Positions 23,002-33,445 of a stretch of DNA of 64,000 bases are shown piece by piece. The notes below the pieces were generated by a model, which worked only from the letters and a program-made list of their open reading frames with translations, was not told where the DNA came from and searched no databases. This DNA is from Mixia osmundae IAM 14324 (Eukaryota > Basidiomycota > Mixiomycetes > Mixiales > Mixiaceae): positions 1,109,361 to 1,173,360 of the forward strand of contig NW_014575563.1 of assembly GCF_000708205.1 (NCBI RefSeq). Direction: 5' to 3'. How positions within the stretch are numbered: the stretch's first letter is position 1; every line of letters starts with the position of its first letter. The position numbers and the translations under genes were made by a program.

Positions 23002-24082
23002 TCAGACGACCGATGGTGCCAGACTGCCTGGCGGTACCCGGATGAAGGCGAATGTCGTTTCCTTCGTGTAAAAGCCAGCGCAAGCCGCAGCATAGGCACA
23101 GATTGATGCGCAGATGCCGAACGCACCGCCCGCAGTGAGCGCATGTTGGCTGTCGAGATTCAGAGATGCAGCCAAGGAAGCGAACGCGAGAGCTGTGAAG
23201 ACAAGCGTCGAAAGAACGACGACTGACGTTCGCAGCGCGCCGATGACGAACAGCGTCGTGACGATAAACCAGCACCAAAGGTCTGTGCATGCATAAGCGA
23301 AGCATTTCGACCATGCACGGGACACTGACAGATGCCTACTGCCTGATTGAACTCTTCAGACGGCAATCCAGTCGCAGGATCAGTGTAAGCGGCCGCGATG
23401 CCGAGCGCTGCTAGAGCTGTCAGCAACAGAGATGTGCACGAGCCAACGCGCTCACCTGGCAAGTACAGTGCGCCATAGCTCAGATTGAAAGCTCCACTGT
23501 CAAAGTAGACGGGTCAGACAGAGAAGCAGCAGAGAACGCAGAGGCTGACAATGAGCCAAAAACGGTTCCTGCAAACGTGTTTGCGTTGCAGATCAACTCG
23601 ATCAAGCCGACAAGACTCTGGAAGATGCCACCGCTGCAGCATGCGAGTCAATCTGAGCAGGGAAAGGAATGCGATAGACGCACTAGAAAATGAAGAAGGC
23701 TACGCCGACATTCGGCGTTGTGATGCCACGAGTATGCAGCGTGAATAGCGATGAGCAGAGGAAGCCGGTGCCGAAGGAGAACAGTCCGAGTGGTGTTGGA
23801 TTGCCAAACTTTCTGCTCTGGCCGCATCAGTTTGCCGCACACGCAGATAGCAGCAGAGCATGCCTGTGATATTGTGCTTGGTTGAAGCCAGGCTGCACAT
23901 GACCGCATGAGCTGTACGAGCGCGACTTAGGAGAAGCGACTGACCTGCTCATTGTCAATGGGATTACCGCCCGGTGTCACTGCTCTCGCGTTGTGCGAGA
24001 GATGATCGTAGTGGCCGTCGTTGATCTTGTCATTAGATCCGGAGGACTCTTGCGTGTTGAGATGCTCTTGCGTATGCGACAT
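23002..24082 (-). CDS. GPR1/FUN34/YaaH (acetate uptake) family membrane transporter
   Basis: A 259-residue plasma-membrane protein with about six membrane helices, of the family that moves acetate and related short carboxylates. The hallmark N-P-x-P-L-G-L block appears as KFGNPTPLGLFSF. It is followed by TPNVGVAFFIFYGGIF, NTFAGTVFGSFGAFNLSYGA (the second family block), AAYTDPATG, EFNQA and LTAGGAFG. Six introns are needed: 23893-23944, 23813-23863, 23634-23683, 23497-23549, 23408-23455 and 23283-23329. Between the first two is a 29-nt exon (23864-23892), and the second, 23813-23863, needs a GC donor (CAG|GCATGC). A single 127-nt GT-AG intron 23818-23944 is an alternative that loses PGFNQAQYHR. 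The ATG at 24082 lies 72 bp from a palindrome. Confidence 0.85.
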
Positions 24083-24430
24083 AGTGCAAGTGAGTTGCTG
24101 AGAGGACAAGAAGGCTGGGACTATAAGGACTACAATCCGGGGTCGTGTCCTTGCAAGTCCGACGCCCATCGGACTTGGCACATGACTGACATCCGATCCT
24201 GCTTTCTCGACTGCGATCGCCTTTATTGCATTCCACAAGACTGCGTGGGGATGCAGGGATACAATATGGCGCAGACCGGCCGTGACACTCTCGACTGGGC
24301 GTGACCGGAGGTGAAGGTCGCTGCGTAGCAGATGGGCTGGCGGCGAGAAGGAGAGAGAGCACGAGAGGTGTGGGATAGCACGACTCGCAGCTATGTATCA
24401 CGACCGGATGATGAGGAGGTAGTGCAGAGC
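24083..24430. promoter_or_regulatory. Divergent promoter with CAAGTCCGA palindrome
   Basis: This is 348 bp between the transporter and cytochrome b5 start codons. A 9-bp half site (24154-24162, CAAGTCCGA) faces its reverse complement (24169-24177) across 6 bp, giving CCG-N8-CGG, an everted arrangement known for some Zn2Cys6 dimers. It is the same element as at 18403-18459. A CCGGGG (Mig1/CreA-type) run lies about 24137. Confidence 0.6.
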
Positions 24431-24933
24431 ATGCCAGGCGCATGGACGGTCGCCATTGCGGTGTGCGGCATCTACTCGGCGCAGAACGCGTCCTTCGCAA
24501 CAGCTCAGAAATCAGCGACACGTAGCAAAACCGAAACAGCAGTCACGGAGCCTAAGCGAGCAAATTTCGATCTATTGAGCAAGTCCGATTGGGATCACAT
24601 ACAGCCAAGCGAGATCGCCAAACACAACGAGCCAGACGACTGCTGTAAGTGATACTGCACTTGCGCGTAGTGACCAAGGTTGATTTGAGTACGGATGTAG
24701 GGCTGGTGATCAACGACTTTGTCTATGATGCCAGCGAATACATGCATGATCATCCTGGGGGACCCGAGATCATCAGATACTTTGGCGGCACCGAGTGCAG
24801 TTGGCAGTTCTGGAAGTTCCACGCGCCTTTGCATTTGCGAAAGCAGGATAAACTGATTATTGGCTGGACGGACGGCCGCAAGGTGCACAACCCCCACAAG
24901 CCGCCTCGAGATACTCTTGCCAAGCTGCTATGA
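24431..24933 (+). CDS. Cytochrome b5-domain protein with N-terminal hydrophobic segment
   Basis: A small heme protein of 148 residues. The heme-binding core follows the pattern SEIAKHNEPDDCW, VINDFVYDASEY, HDHPGG (first heme His) and FHAPLHL (likely second His region). The intron at 24645-24700 (GTAAGT...TAG) joins DDC and W, restoring the family sequence. The start at 24431 gives a short N-terminal hydrophobic stretch (GAWTVAIAVCGIY) that could be a signal or anchor. An in-frame ATG at 24332 is possible but adds an unstructured, basic leader. A further CAAGTCCGAT copy (24580-24589) lies inside the first exon and may be chance. Electron-transfer partner unknown; position suggests membership of the neighbouring cluster. 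Confidence 0.75.
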
Positions 24934-24989
24934 TGGCAATGAGGTCGGCATAGGTCCACGTGTACTGCGCTCTAGGCTGCGCCGTAGGG

Positions 24990-26181
24990 TCATTTGGCCC
25001 ATTTGACGCCGAGGATGCAACGAGCGACATTGGCTTGTCGCGATCCCTTGCTCGGCCAGACGACGTGGTACGATCCAGCGGTGCTGTCGATCTGAGCGCA
25101 GAAATCGTGCATGCCTCCGCCCACGCCAAAGTAGATTCTCTTGCAAGCCACCAGCGCGCGCCCGCTATCGATGAGAGACGACCGCAAGAGCGAAGTCAGC
25201 ACGGGCAGCGTGTCGAGATTGTAGATCGTCTCTGACGTGAGGACGAGATCGTGACCCTCGGGCGCGATGGCTGCACTCTGAAATTGTGACCAGTCGCCCG
25301 AGAAGAAGCGTAATTCAATATTGTGCGTCTGTAAGAATGTGCGAAAGCCTGCTTTAAAGGCATCATCGAGCTCCAGAGCATTCTCTCGGTTGAGGGTTTC
25401 CTCAGGCTCGCCATCTTCGAGGAAGTCTTCATCGTCGCTGTCACTGCTGTCAGAAGTAGTCGGACTGATTGGCCGTACGTCCATATCTGACTGTTGCGCT
25501 GGCGGGGCCGAGGTCGCTCGGGCATACGCCAGCAGTAGGTTGGGCAATGTCATGAGGCGCAAGACGTGGTCATTGTAGTCTTGCAGATGTAGGCGGTGGC
25601 CTCGAGCCTGGGATCCGGATGCGAGCTGACGGCAGAGCGATTGGAAGACGTAGCAAGCCGGCAGAGCTGTGCCTGCGCCTAGCTCGAGCACGCTGCGAGG
25701 TTGCTCGGTGAGGGTCGACAAGTAGCTGACGAGATCGAGCGAGCACTCCCATGTCTTCAGTCCGCCTTCGTAGACGCCAGGTATGAGATCAGTGGGAGCT
25801 TCTACGGCTTCGCCTAGCCAAGCGTCGCTCTGTTGTTGGTCTGACAGCATCTGGAAGCGAGCATCATAGAGATCTCGACGGTCGAGCTCAATTTGACCGT
25901 TTGGCGAGTCGATGCGTGCTGTATTGAAGGAGATGACATCTGGAAGATCTGCAAGCTTCTCTCCTTCATCAGCCTCGGAGTCATCAGTGCATTGACAAAC
26001 TCACAAGGTCGTCGAGAGAGTGCTCTTTGAAAGATTTGCTCGCTGTCGTGGTTTTAAGTGCGTCTATGGCTGGCGTGACGCTCGGAGTCTCTGCTTCATC
26101 GCTCGGCAAATCCTAGGAGAAAGACGATGAGCTTGTGCCCGTCAGCGTGATGGAGAGACTGACAAAGTCAAATTTGAACAT
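24990..26181 (-). CDS. HPM1: Protein-histidine N-methyltransferase (HPM1/METTL18 family)
   Basis: A SAM-dependent methyltransferase that in yeast modifies a histidine of ribosomal protein uL3. The protein is 363 residues. It opens with MFKFDF, conserved in the family, on an 18-nt first coding exon. HSLDDL and DLIPGVYEGGLKTWECSLDL are the family blocks, then the SAM motif LELGAGTALPA, and DLVLTSETIYN (motif IV). An acidic Ser/Asp insert lies between the two. Introns are 26113-26163 and 25956-26004. For the second, the acceptor AAG|CTT is the best fit, but an acceptor three bases earlier is possible. It converges on the cytochrome b5 gene (56 bp between the stops). Confidence 0.88.
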
Positions 26182-26541
26182 GTCATGTCGCTGCAACTGA
26201 CATTGGCGCGACTCGCGACTATGCTCAGGCCTCAGGTGGCGCGATGCATAGAGCCATACAACTTGCGCAGGGCACATGAGCATCTATAGCGTGCGGTCAG
26301 TCTGCGCGGCTCTGCGCCTGAGAGCATACGCCAGTGTACCTTGATCGCACATGTCGCGCAAATGAATACGGGCTGGCCAGGCTCTTATTCGCGGTACTGC
26401 ATGCGGCAGACGAGCTGAAGCGCTTGTGCTGAAGCAGCATGATTTGAGTTCGTCTGGTGGACACTTGACAGAGCTGTCCGTGGGTTGCGTCGTGCCTGTG
26501 CCTGGAAAGGTTGTGCGCCACTCGTGTCGGGCAAACTGTGA
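26182..26541. other. Intergenic, HPM1 promoter and Cid2 3' flank
   Basis: This is 360 bp between the HPM1 start and the Cid2 stop, both on the - strand. I see no gene, repeat or named site. An open frame over 26297-26677 overlaps the Cid2 exon in another frame and has no family similarity. Confidence 0.4.
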
Positions 26542-27188
26542 TCAGCCTATAGGCTCGCGGTGCATGAGCGGGATAGGCTCGAGGTCGGTGTCGATGCTGC
26601 GAAGGCGTTCGAAGCCTGGACACCGACTGAAGAATGCAGACAGCGTCCTCCTTCTGACGACGCTCTCGACTGGTCAAGAGGCAAAGTGACGCGTCAGTAC
26701 GGCAGGTGGCAATAGGTGGGCAAGCGATCGTACTCTGCAGCTCGTTGTGTACTTGCTGTCGCTTGACTTCGTCGCTGTAGAGACTGGCTCTGACGGTCTT
26801 GTCGCCGTCCAGACGTGCATCGCTCTCACTGCCGAGCAGCCGACGTTTCTCCTCTGCGCGCGCATCGAGCTGGCCGACGCAGTACCGGATGGCAGTCTCT
26901 CGTCCTTTCCAGGTCTCTACATGTCGGTCCAGTCTGAGCCGCAGAGCGACTGAGATCGAAAAGGAGACGTGCCCATGAGATCAGTCCAAAAGGATTGGCA
27001 CTCGTCTGCTTGCGCTCGATCGCGATAGGTCGTCTCATGATCTTGTCTGTACAACGCCTGAGCTCTGTTGAGCCGGGTCATGATGGCATCATCGATAGAC
27101 CGGTACTGTCTGATCAAAGCTGAAAATCGCCGTGAGCGAACGACTATGCTCCGTGTGATCGAGCAAGCGCACATTTGAACTGGGACAT
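26542..27188 (-). CDS. Caffeine-induced death protein 2 (Cid2) family protein
   Basis: A small conserved fungal protein (157 residues) whose molecular role is not established. Family features seen are LIRQYRSIDDAIMTRLNRA near the N-terminus, WKGRETAIRYCV, and the C-terminal VVRRRTLSAFFSRCPGF. Introns: 27120-27172, 26917-26972 and 26670-26733. The first coding exon is 16 nt (MSQFK plus one base). The middle intron needs a GC donor (ATGG|GCACGT); no GT donor puts WTDLM in frame with WKGRE. Family identity rests on recall of the Cid2 pattern and is good rather than certain. Confidence 0.75.
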
Positions 27189-27428
27189 GTTCGTGCATAG
27201 CGCCGGCGAGAGATCTTCGACACCGTGCGGTGTGCTCGGTGCCACGTTCCGCAGCCATTCTGATCCGAGAGAGGGAGTCGGCCTCGTCATCACCGTCGAT
27301 GAGGTTGGAGCCACGTCGATGGCGATATCGACGACGACGACGCGCCGTGCCTGCCAAACCGAGCTGGCCCAGGTCGAAGCGGATCGGCTACCACTGCGCG
27401 CTCCTGCTTGGCTCTCATGAGCTGAAGG

Positions 27429-28787
27429 ATGCTACTCATCCATGCAGTGTCCTACGTCGGCACAGCCTTTGCACTCGTCTTTGTCACGCTCAGCTTGGGC
27501 AAGTCGTGCTCAGCTGCTCAGCGTACCCCGCTGACCTCCTGACACCGGTGCCACAGCGAGCGGCTTGCTGTACGTGTCCGAGTACATAGAAGAGAACTCG
27601 AAGCTGGCCAAGATATGGGGACAGCGGCTCGTGTTTGCAAGTCTCTCGCGAGCTGTCGTGCTCACCCTCGCTGATACTCAGCTGAGCTCGCAGGGCGTCA
27701 TCGGCGCTCACCTTCTGTTCTGCGTCTTCGACAAGCTGCCCCTCCATCTCACCGTTCTGGGCATACTCTGTCAGGTCGTGTACCTGCAGAACATCGGACG
27801 CAACTGGCCTGTCATACCCGTCACTTCAGCTAAATTCTTGCTCTCCGTCATCCTCGTCTTTGTCGACCACTTTGCTTGGTTCTTCTACTTCCAAGACCGC
27901 GCGAGGGAGATACAACGACAGGTCGTCCCCCATGGCAGACGCAACCACTGGAAGGCACCCCACCTCACGCCTCGACTTGAGCCCATGACGTTCAAGGATG
28001 TCGCCACTTTCTTTGGCATCTGCGTCTGGCTCGTGCCCTTCTTCATCTTTCTCAGCCTGAGCGCGAACGAGAATGTCCTGCCGCAAGGTGAGCTACTACT
28101 GACCTCGCCAGCATGGCAGAGCTCATACTGTGTGCAGACTTTGCACTCAAATCACCCGCGCCCGGTAGCACAGCAGAGAACGGGCCGCCCGTGACACCCA
28201 AGCGAGTGGGACCGCGTGTCCCTCTCCTCAAGCAGATCCTCGTGCCCATTCTCGAGATGATCCCGTCCAAGAAGAAGACTTCGCGTTCACAGATGGATGG
28301 ACTCATCGCTTCGCCCAGTCGCACACGACCCAGCTCACCCCTCGGCTGGAACTCTCCCCAGCTCTCGCCTGCCGTTGGATCGACTCACCCATCGCCGTAC
28401 TTCCCACCCACGCCGACAGGCCAAGGACTGGGAATCGCGACCAATATGGCGAGCCCGAGAGCGTCTCATGGTTCTCCGACGTCTTTCTATTCGCCCAGCT
28501 TGGGCTCGCCCATGAGAACCAAGCCGAATCACAAGAGAAGCTTCACGAGTCCTTCTGTACAGCTCAAGAAGGCCTCTAGTTCGCTCAACTTGCTCTCGTC
28601 GCCTATCAGCAGCATGGACAAGCCCGCCAGAGGCGACAGCAACGATCAGCTCGAGCTAGGCGATCCTCTCGCTCCGGACGCAGGCGACGAGGGTCCACAA
28701 GAGCTATCGCATGACTTTCCGTTGGCAGGTAGAGACGTCTTGCTAGACAGTCCGAGTTCGAACATCAGTATGAGGCGAAGACAGTAA
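27429..28787 (+). CDS. SVP26: SVP26/TEX261 family ER-Golgi membrane protein
   Basis: A multi-pass membrane cargo adaptor that in yeast helps move Golgi glycosyltransferases out of the ER. The protein is 416 residues: the first about 210 hold the family domain with four membrane helices (ALVFVTLSLASGLLYVSEYIEE, HLTVLGILCQVVYLQNI, LLSVILVFVDHFAWFFYF). The remaining 200 are a Ser/Pro-rich cytosolic tail absent from the short yeast protein. Intron 27499-27556 has a GC donor with otherwise perfect consensus (TTGG|GCAAGT) and restores SLASGL; intron 28088-28137 is GT-AG and leads into the tail. It is divergent from Cid2 with 240 bp between. Confidence 0.88.
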
Positions 28788-28855
28788 ACTGTTATATTCA
28801 TTGTCAAAAGATGCACTCTTGCACAACACGTATAGCCGACGAGCACGACAGGATC

Positions 28856-29984
28856 TCATTGCCTGGCAAAGGTGACCTTGATCTTGCTCTCTTCGTACTT
28901 TTGATTGTGCAGTGCTTCTCTGGCCACGCCCGAACTCGTCTCGTCGGTGAACTCGACAAAGGCGATACCCTTGCGCCCTGGAATCATGCGCACTTCTGAC
29001 AGGTTCGGGAATCTGCGCATCGCTCCAGCTGAGCATGCTGAGCATAGCAAAGGATCCGGGATGACCCACTGTGTGAAGAGCGTCTCGAGGGCATCCTTGT
29101 TGACGGAATCGGGCAGATTCTGTACAAAGAGAATCTTGTTGGGCGGCAGATACTCGTCTGGCATCTGGACAATTCGCCTCTGTGCGGCCGCAGGTGCAGC
29201 CGCTTTGCCGTCCACGGGTGCATTCTCGGCCGCTGAACGCAAGAGCAGGTGAATAAGCACCTGTGATCAACGAGCTCGTTCAGCCTACCTGTTCGAGCAG
29301 CTCTCCGCGCTTCGAGTGCCTTCTGTCGTATCGGATTGTCTCTGCGGCTGACCTCTGTGGACCTCGTCTCCTCAGCTCAGCCGAAGAGAATAGAGCGGAT
29401 TGGCGCACTCTTTCTGACTTTGCGCTCTGCCAGATGCTCGTCGAGCTTCTCCGGCAGCTTGCGCTTGACGAGTGCGTCCGCCTGAGTCTTTGCATATGCC
29501 AATTGCTGCTCCCTCAGGGTCAGTCGGTAGCCTGAACCACACGCGCGAGTGGTCGCACCATGGGCTTGCCATAGAGTGGAAAGTCCTTGACTTCGTTGAC
29601 GGCTCTCCAGGCAGACTTCTTGTGCTCGAACGCAACAAAGGCCTGGCCCCGCATGCGCAGGTTGCGGTGAACGACGACATCGAGCACGGTGCCAAAGTTT
29701 CTGAAGAGGTTCCTCAAGGTCTGCTTCATGTTCTTGATCGTCACCGTCTCGTTGAGGTTGTTGATGTAGATCGTCTCTGATGCTCCTGCTATCTCTGCCT
29801 TCTGTCTGACTTGCTTCTCCTCTGCTGTCTCCTCTTTCTCGGCCGGCACACTCTCTGGCTTGGTCTCCTCTTTCTTGCTCTCGACCCCCGTCACCTCGGT
29901 AGCTGATGCTGCAGCTGCTGGATCCAGCGTTGCCTCGATAGCCTCCTTCATCTCCACATCCTCCTGCTTCACTGCCTCGCTCAT
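28856..29984 (-). CDS. U1A/U2B''-like snRNP protein with two RRMs
   Basis: An RNA-binding protein of 302 residues, probably the U1A/U2B'' (SNF family) spliceosomal protein. An acidic N-terminal region comes first. RRM1 then carries TIYINNLNE (RNP2) and RGQAFVAFEH (RNP1), ending in LAYAKTQ. A basic linker (SRRDNPIRQKALEARRAAR) precedes RRM2 with ILFVQNLPDS and GIAFVEFTDE. Introns: 29506-29558, 29355-29408, 29233-29288 and 29013-29069, all GT-AG. The last interrupts RRM2 between LFTQ and FPNL. Whether it serves the U1 snRNP, the U2 snRNP or both cannot be told from sequence. Confidence 0.88.
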
Positions 29985-30141
29985 CCTCGGTCGTTCACTG
30001 CCTCGAAGCAAGCAGGCAAGGCGAGAGCGGCGCGACAAAACGGTCGGTTCCTCGCCCGCTCGTTGTCTCGATGGATGGCGAAAGAGTGCCAGCTCGGCTA
30101 AGACATGCATGTATAGCAACAACAGATGCAGTGCACGGCGA

Positions 30142-32639
30142 TCAGTCATCAAACTCGAGTATCTCGTCATCTTCCAGGTCAAGTGCAGGTTGCTCGACGA
30201 TCTGCTGAGCAACGATAGGCTCGATCAGATCCTCATCGTCGCTTGCCATGTCACGCTCGTCCAGCGTCGTCTCGTGATCTGTGGCGGTCGTGAAGGTCGT
30301 GAGAGCATGGAGAGCGTTTGTCTGGGCATTGCTTGTGCCGCCGATTTTGGCCATGTAGGGCAGCGTGATAGAAGCAAGCGTCTTGAGATCCTGATGAGCT
30401 GCTAGACCGTTTCAGCTCAGCGTGCAGTAAGAGCAGGTCACTCACCCGAAGCTCGCAAAGGGTCGCGAGTGGCCGCTTCGCGCATGACTCGTACGGACAG
30501 ATCGATCATCGCTTCGCCGTTCTCTCGTGCTTCCTTCTGCACCTCCCAGATCTTTGCTTTGTAGAGCTTCTGGCCCCGTCGTGGGACAGGGCAAGGCAGC
30601 GAGATGGCCATGCCGCGAATGCCGACTTGGAACGTATACGCGCTGATGAGAGGGTGCCGCAGCGCCTGCAGTCTCAGCGTGAGTCGGAGTGAGCGCTCAT
30701 CAGCGCACTCGCACCTTGTCTGCTTCGTGCCGCAAGAGAGCGTCAGCTTGGCTAGCCCAGTCCATCGCACTTGCGCTCTCTTCGATCTCGTTCATGAACG
30801 GCGGATAGTTCTGGTGAAGATATGCCATGAACATATCGCTGTCAACAGGCATATCGCTCAACATGGCCTGTGTCCACTTCGATGAGCTTATGCGCCCAGA
30901 CTGCGGAGACCACCTCACATCGACATTGGTCCTCAAAGGCTCTCTCTTCATGTGTATCAGGTGCTTAGGTAGCTTGAATGGATCCTTCGGACGAATCTGG
31001 TCGCCTTTGGCATCATCCTTTGCGTTCTCGCCCCATCGCTTCGAGTAGAGTATCTTGCCCAGCGCATGAAAGATGAACAGGGGCGATTCGCGCAAGTGGA
31101 TCACGTCGCCGAGATCACGCGAGCTCTTTCCTCGCTTTCGCTTAGAGCTGAGCTTGAGCTTGCTCGCGCGTTGCTCGAGATCGCGTAGAGCTGCACCGGA
31201 AGCAAACTGCAAGTTCATGAGCGCCCCTCGAATATCGCCTCCCGAGAGCTTCGTCGCTAGATCGATCGCTGCTGCAGTCGGCCGTTCGATAGACTCCGAC
31301 AGGTGTCTGTTGGCAGCAAAGAGCGATTCTATCATCCTGGCCAGAGCTTTCTTCATGATCGTCGGCGCAATCGCGTTGAACTTGATCTCGAGACAGCGCG
31401 CATCACCCAGCGCGTCCGGTGGCACGACTGATCGCACTGATAGCTGACTGCCCGTCGAGGGTCCGGACTGCCAGCCTGCTGAGCCGCTGACGCTCCCGAG
31501 AATGCCCTGCTCTTCGTCCGTCGAGCTACGGATCTGAGCTTCTGAGATGATCAGAACAAGGGGTATGCCCGCTCTGATCCGGCGAGAAGCAACGAAGTTG
31601 AGGATTGCAGCTCGGAATGTCTCGCGAGTGACCTGAGAGGAGAAGATGTTGGGCAAGTCTTCTACGAGAATGATCTTCCTTCTCTCTTCGCGACTTTGCG
31701 GCGTCGCAATGCGGATGGGTTCCTTGGGCGAGTCAATCGAGACAAATGACAACTGCGGCAGCTGAGCGACCCGAGCAAGGAAGCTTGGCAGTGCTCGACT
31801 GAGACTGTCTGCTCCGTCCTCCTCGCCTGTCTTGAACTCGACAAGGTCTGCTCCCAGCTCTTTGGCCAGAACGCGTATGACGGCTGTCTTGCCCGAGCCT
31901 GTGGGACCGGACAGGACGAGCAGCCGCCTGTACTTTGCAAGCTTGCCAGGCTCTAATGCCTCTCTGAGCCAGCGTCGGACGTCTTCGATCTTGCGAGGAT
32001 GGACAGCCAGCTCATCCTACACGCGCGTCAGTGTACCTTGAGCGGATCGACGAGTGGCCTACAGCTGTCTCGGGCGTGCATAAATCCGTCCATAGCACTG
32101 AATGAGCGCCGGTGGGATGACGGGTACCCTTTGGGGCACTGCCACGGCTGGTGCTTGCGGCACTAGATGAGGTGGAAGCCCGATGCGTTGGACCAGATGC
32201 GGTCAGTCTTTGCTTAGACGTGCGCGCGGGAGCTTCGTTCTCGCTTGAGCTGGACAGTACCGTGACCTCATTGTCTTCTGAGTCTGATGAGGACGAGAGA
32301 TGGATGATGTCGCTCGAATGGGCTCTGACAGGCGAGCTGCTGGTCACTCGAAGCTTTGTTGAGCTTGTCCGAGCCGATGACGGCTTGAGACTGCCTGCAG
32401 CCCACCCAGTCTTGCGTTCCGATGACGCAACATCCGAACGAGGTGTCGGTGCGGTTGGTCTGAAGCTGTTCTCTTGCTTATGCTTGCCGTCAGTACTAAA
32501 TCTCTCCTGTAGTCACCGGTTGAGCTCGTGTACTCGTGTCGACGGTCGAGCTCACAACGAAGCTCGAGATGCTCAGTCGAGGGCGTTTGGCATCTCTGGA
32601 TAGTGCAGGCTTAGCTCTCGCCTTGCCAGGCTTCACCAT
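30142..32639 (-). CDS. RAD17: DNA-damage checkpoint clamp loader RAD17 (Rad24)
   Basis: A 769-residue AAA+ protein that loads the 9-1-1 clamp. After a Ser-rich N-terminal region, WTDLCTPETADELAVHPRK marks the start of the conserved core. The Walker A motif is SGPTGSGKTA and Walker B is ILVEDLPN; IIMKKALARM and SGGDIRGALMNLQF are the sensor and helical regions. The C-terminus is acidic (DDEILEFDD). Introns: 32507-32555, 32017-32062, 30666-30714 and 30402-30445, all GT-AG. The start at 32639 (MVKPGKARAK) is the first ATG of a first exon rich in basic residues, joining to FVERFSTDG across the first intron; this is the least sure part. Confidence 0.88.
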
Positions 32640-33366
32640 GGGTTCATGAGACAGCTGCGCTGCTAGTCGTCGCGTCGTTCGTCGGCCAAGCCGTCGAGGT
32701 GATCCACCTGTGCTCACCTTGCAACCCTTCTCCACACATCAAAGCACGCACTCCGTCTTCAGAGTGCTCTCAGGTCCCGACACATGGCGACTTGCCCGTT
32801 CACTAAACATCGTATCGTCTCTAACGATCATAGAGACCGAATAGTGGCTCTCGGGATGTTACTCGGCAATTGCCACCTCATCGTACTCAGCAGGAGGGCC
32901 AGTGGGAAGACAGACTCGCCTTCACTCTATGATGGCGTCGCGAGCTTGTCAACCAAGGTCAAGCCAGAGGCCCTGTTCTTGAAGACCGACTGACCGCCAG
33001 AGCGATTTTGGTGCACACACTCTGGCCTCAGCATGCCATGCGCCGACAGCGATCCTGGGCGGAAGGACGCATATGAGTCGCTTTGACTGCGGCTGTCATG
33101 TCAGGCTTCCATGCGACCGAAAGATGCACGAGACAGTCGGTCGCATGACACATATACATGCGACCACGCATTTGTGCTTGCCAGGATGCGATGCATCGCT
33201 TGAGACGCCTGTTACGAGCTGCAGCGTGCGCTACAATGCCATTGATCAGTCGATACAGAACTTCAATGTCTCTCAAACACCGCTTGCTTGCCTTCAATAA
33301 CAAAATATGCTCTTGTCCATCAACAACAGTCTTAGTCTAGTGTCCTTGAGTGTCGATACAGATGCG
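32640..33366. other. Intergenic region with an 11-bp inverted repeat
   Basis: This is 727 bp between the RAD17 start and the stop of the unknown membrane protein. It holds the RAD17 promoter and the downstream gene's 3' region. The clearest structure is a perfect inverted repeat, 33110-33120 against 33137-33147 (arm CATGCGACCGA), with a third partial copy CATGCGACC near 33158. Short open frames (32784-32993 +, 33028-33303 -) have no recognisable similarity and are not called. Confidence 0.5.
33110..33147. repeat. Perfect 11-bp inverted repeat, 16-bp loop
   Basis: The arms 33110-33120 and 33137-33147 pair fully. The position, about 220 bp beyond the stop codon of the - strand gene on its right, and the absence of a T-run argue against a simple terminator. 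It could be a protein-binding palindrome or a hairpin in a 3' UTR. Confidence 0.5.
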
Positions 33367-33445
33367 TCAGGTGTTGCTGATGAGATTGCGTCGGGTGTTG
33401 CTAATGAGACTGCGATTCGATCGACAAACCTGCGATTCGATTGAC
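33363..33445. repeat. Two short tandem repeats at the end of a coding region
   Basis: A 24-bp unit occurs twice (33363-33386, 33387-33410, two or three mismatches). It is followed by a 15-bp unit TGCGATTCGATYGAC twice (33411-33425, 33431-33445). Together they encode the repeated C-terminal residues (ISNTRRNLISNT and similar) of the gene on the - strand, whose stop codon lies in the first unit. Confidence 0.65.

Noticed and set aside
24332-24430. Longer N-terminus for the cytochrome b5 protein
   Set aside because: It adds a charged leader without any feature, whereas the ATG at 24431 starts directly before a hydrophobic signal or anchor segment.
24580-24589. CAAGTCCGAT copy inside the cytochrome b5 first exon as a regulatory site
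   Set aside because: It encodes part of a normal residue run ahead of the heme domain and stands alone without an inverted partner, so chance is the simpler explanation.
32784-32993. Short + strand open frame upstream of RAD17
   Set aside because: 69 codons, no similarity, and it lies where the RAD17 promoter must be.
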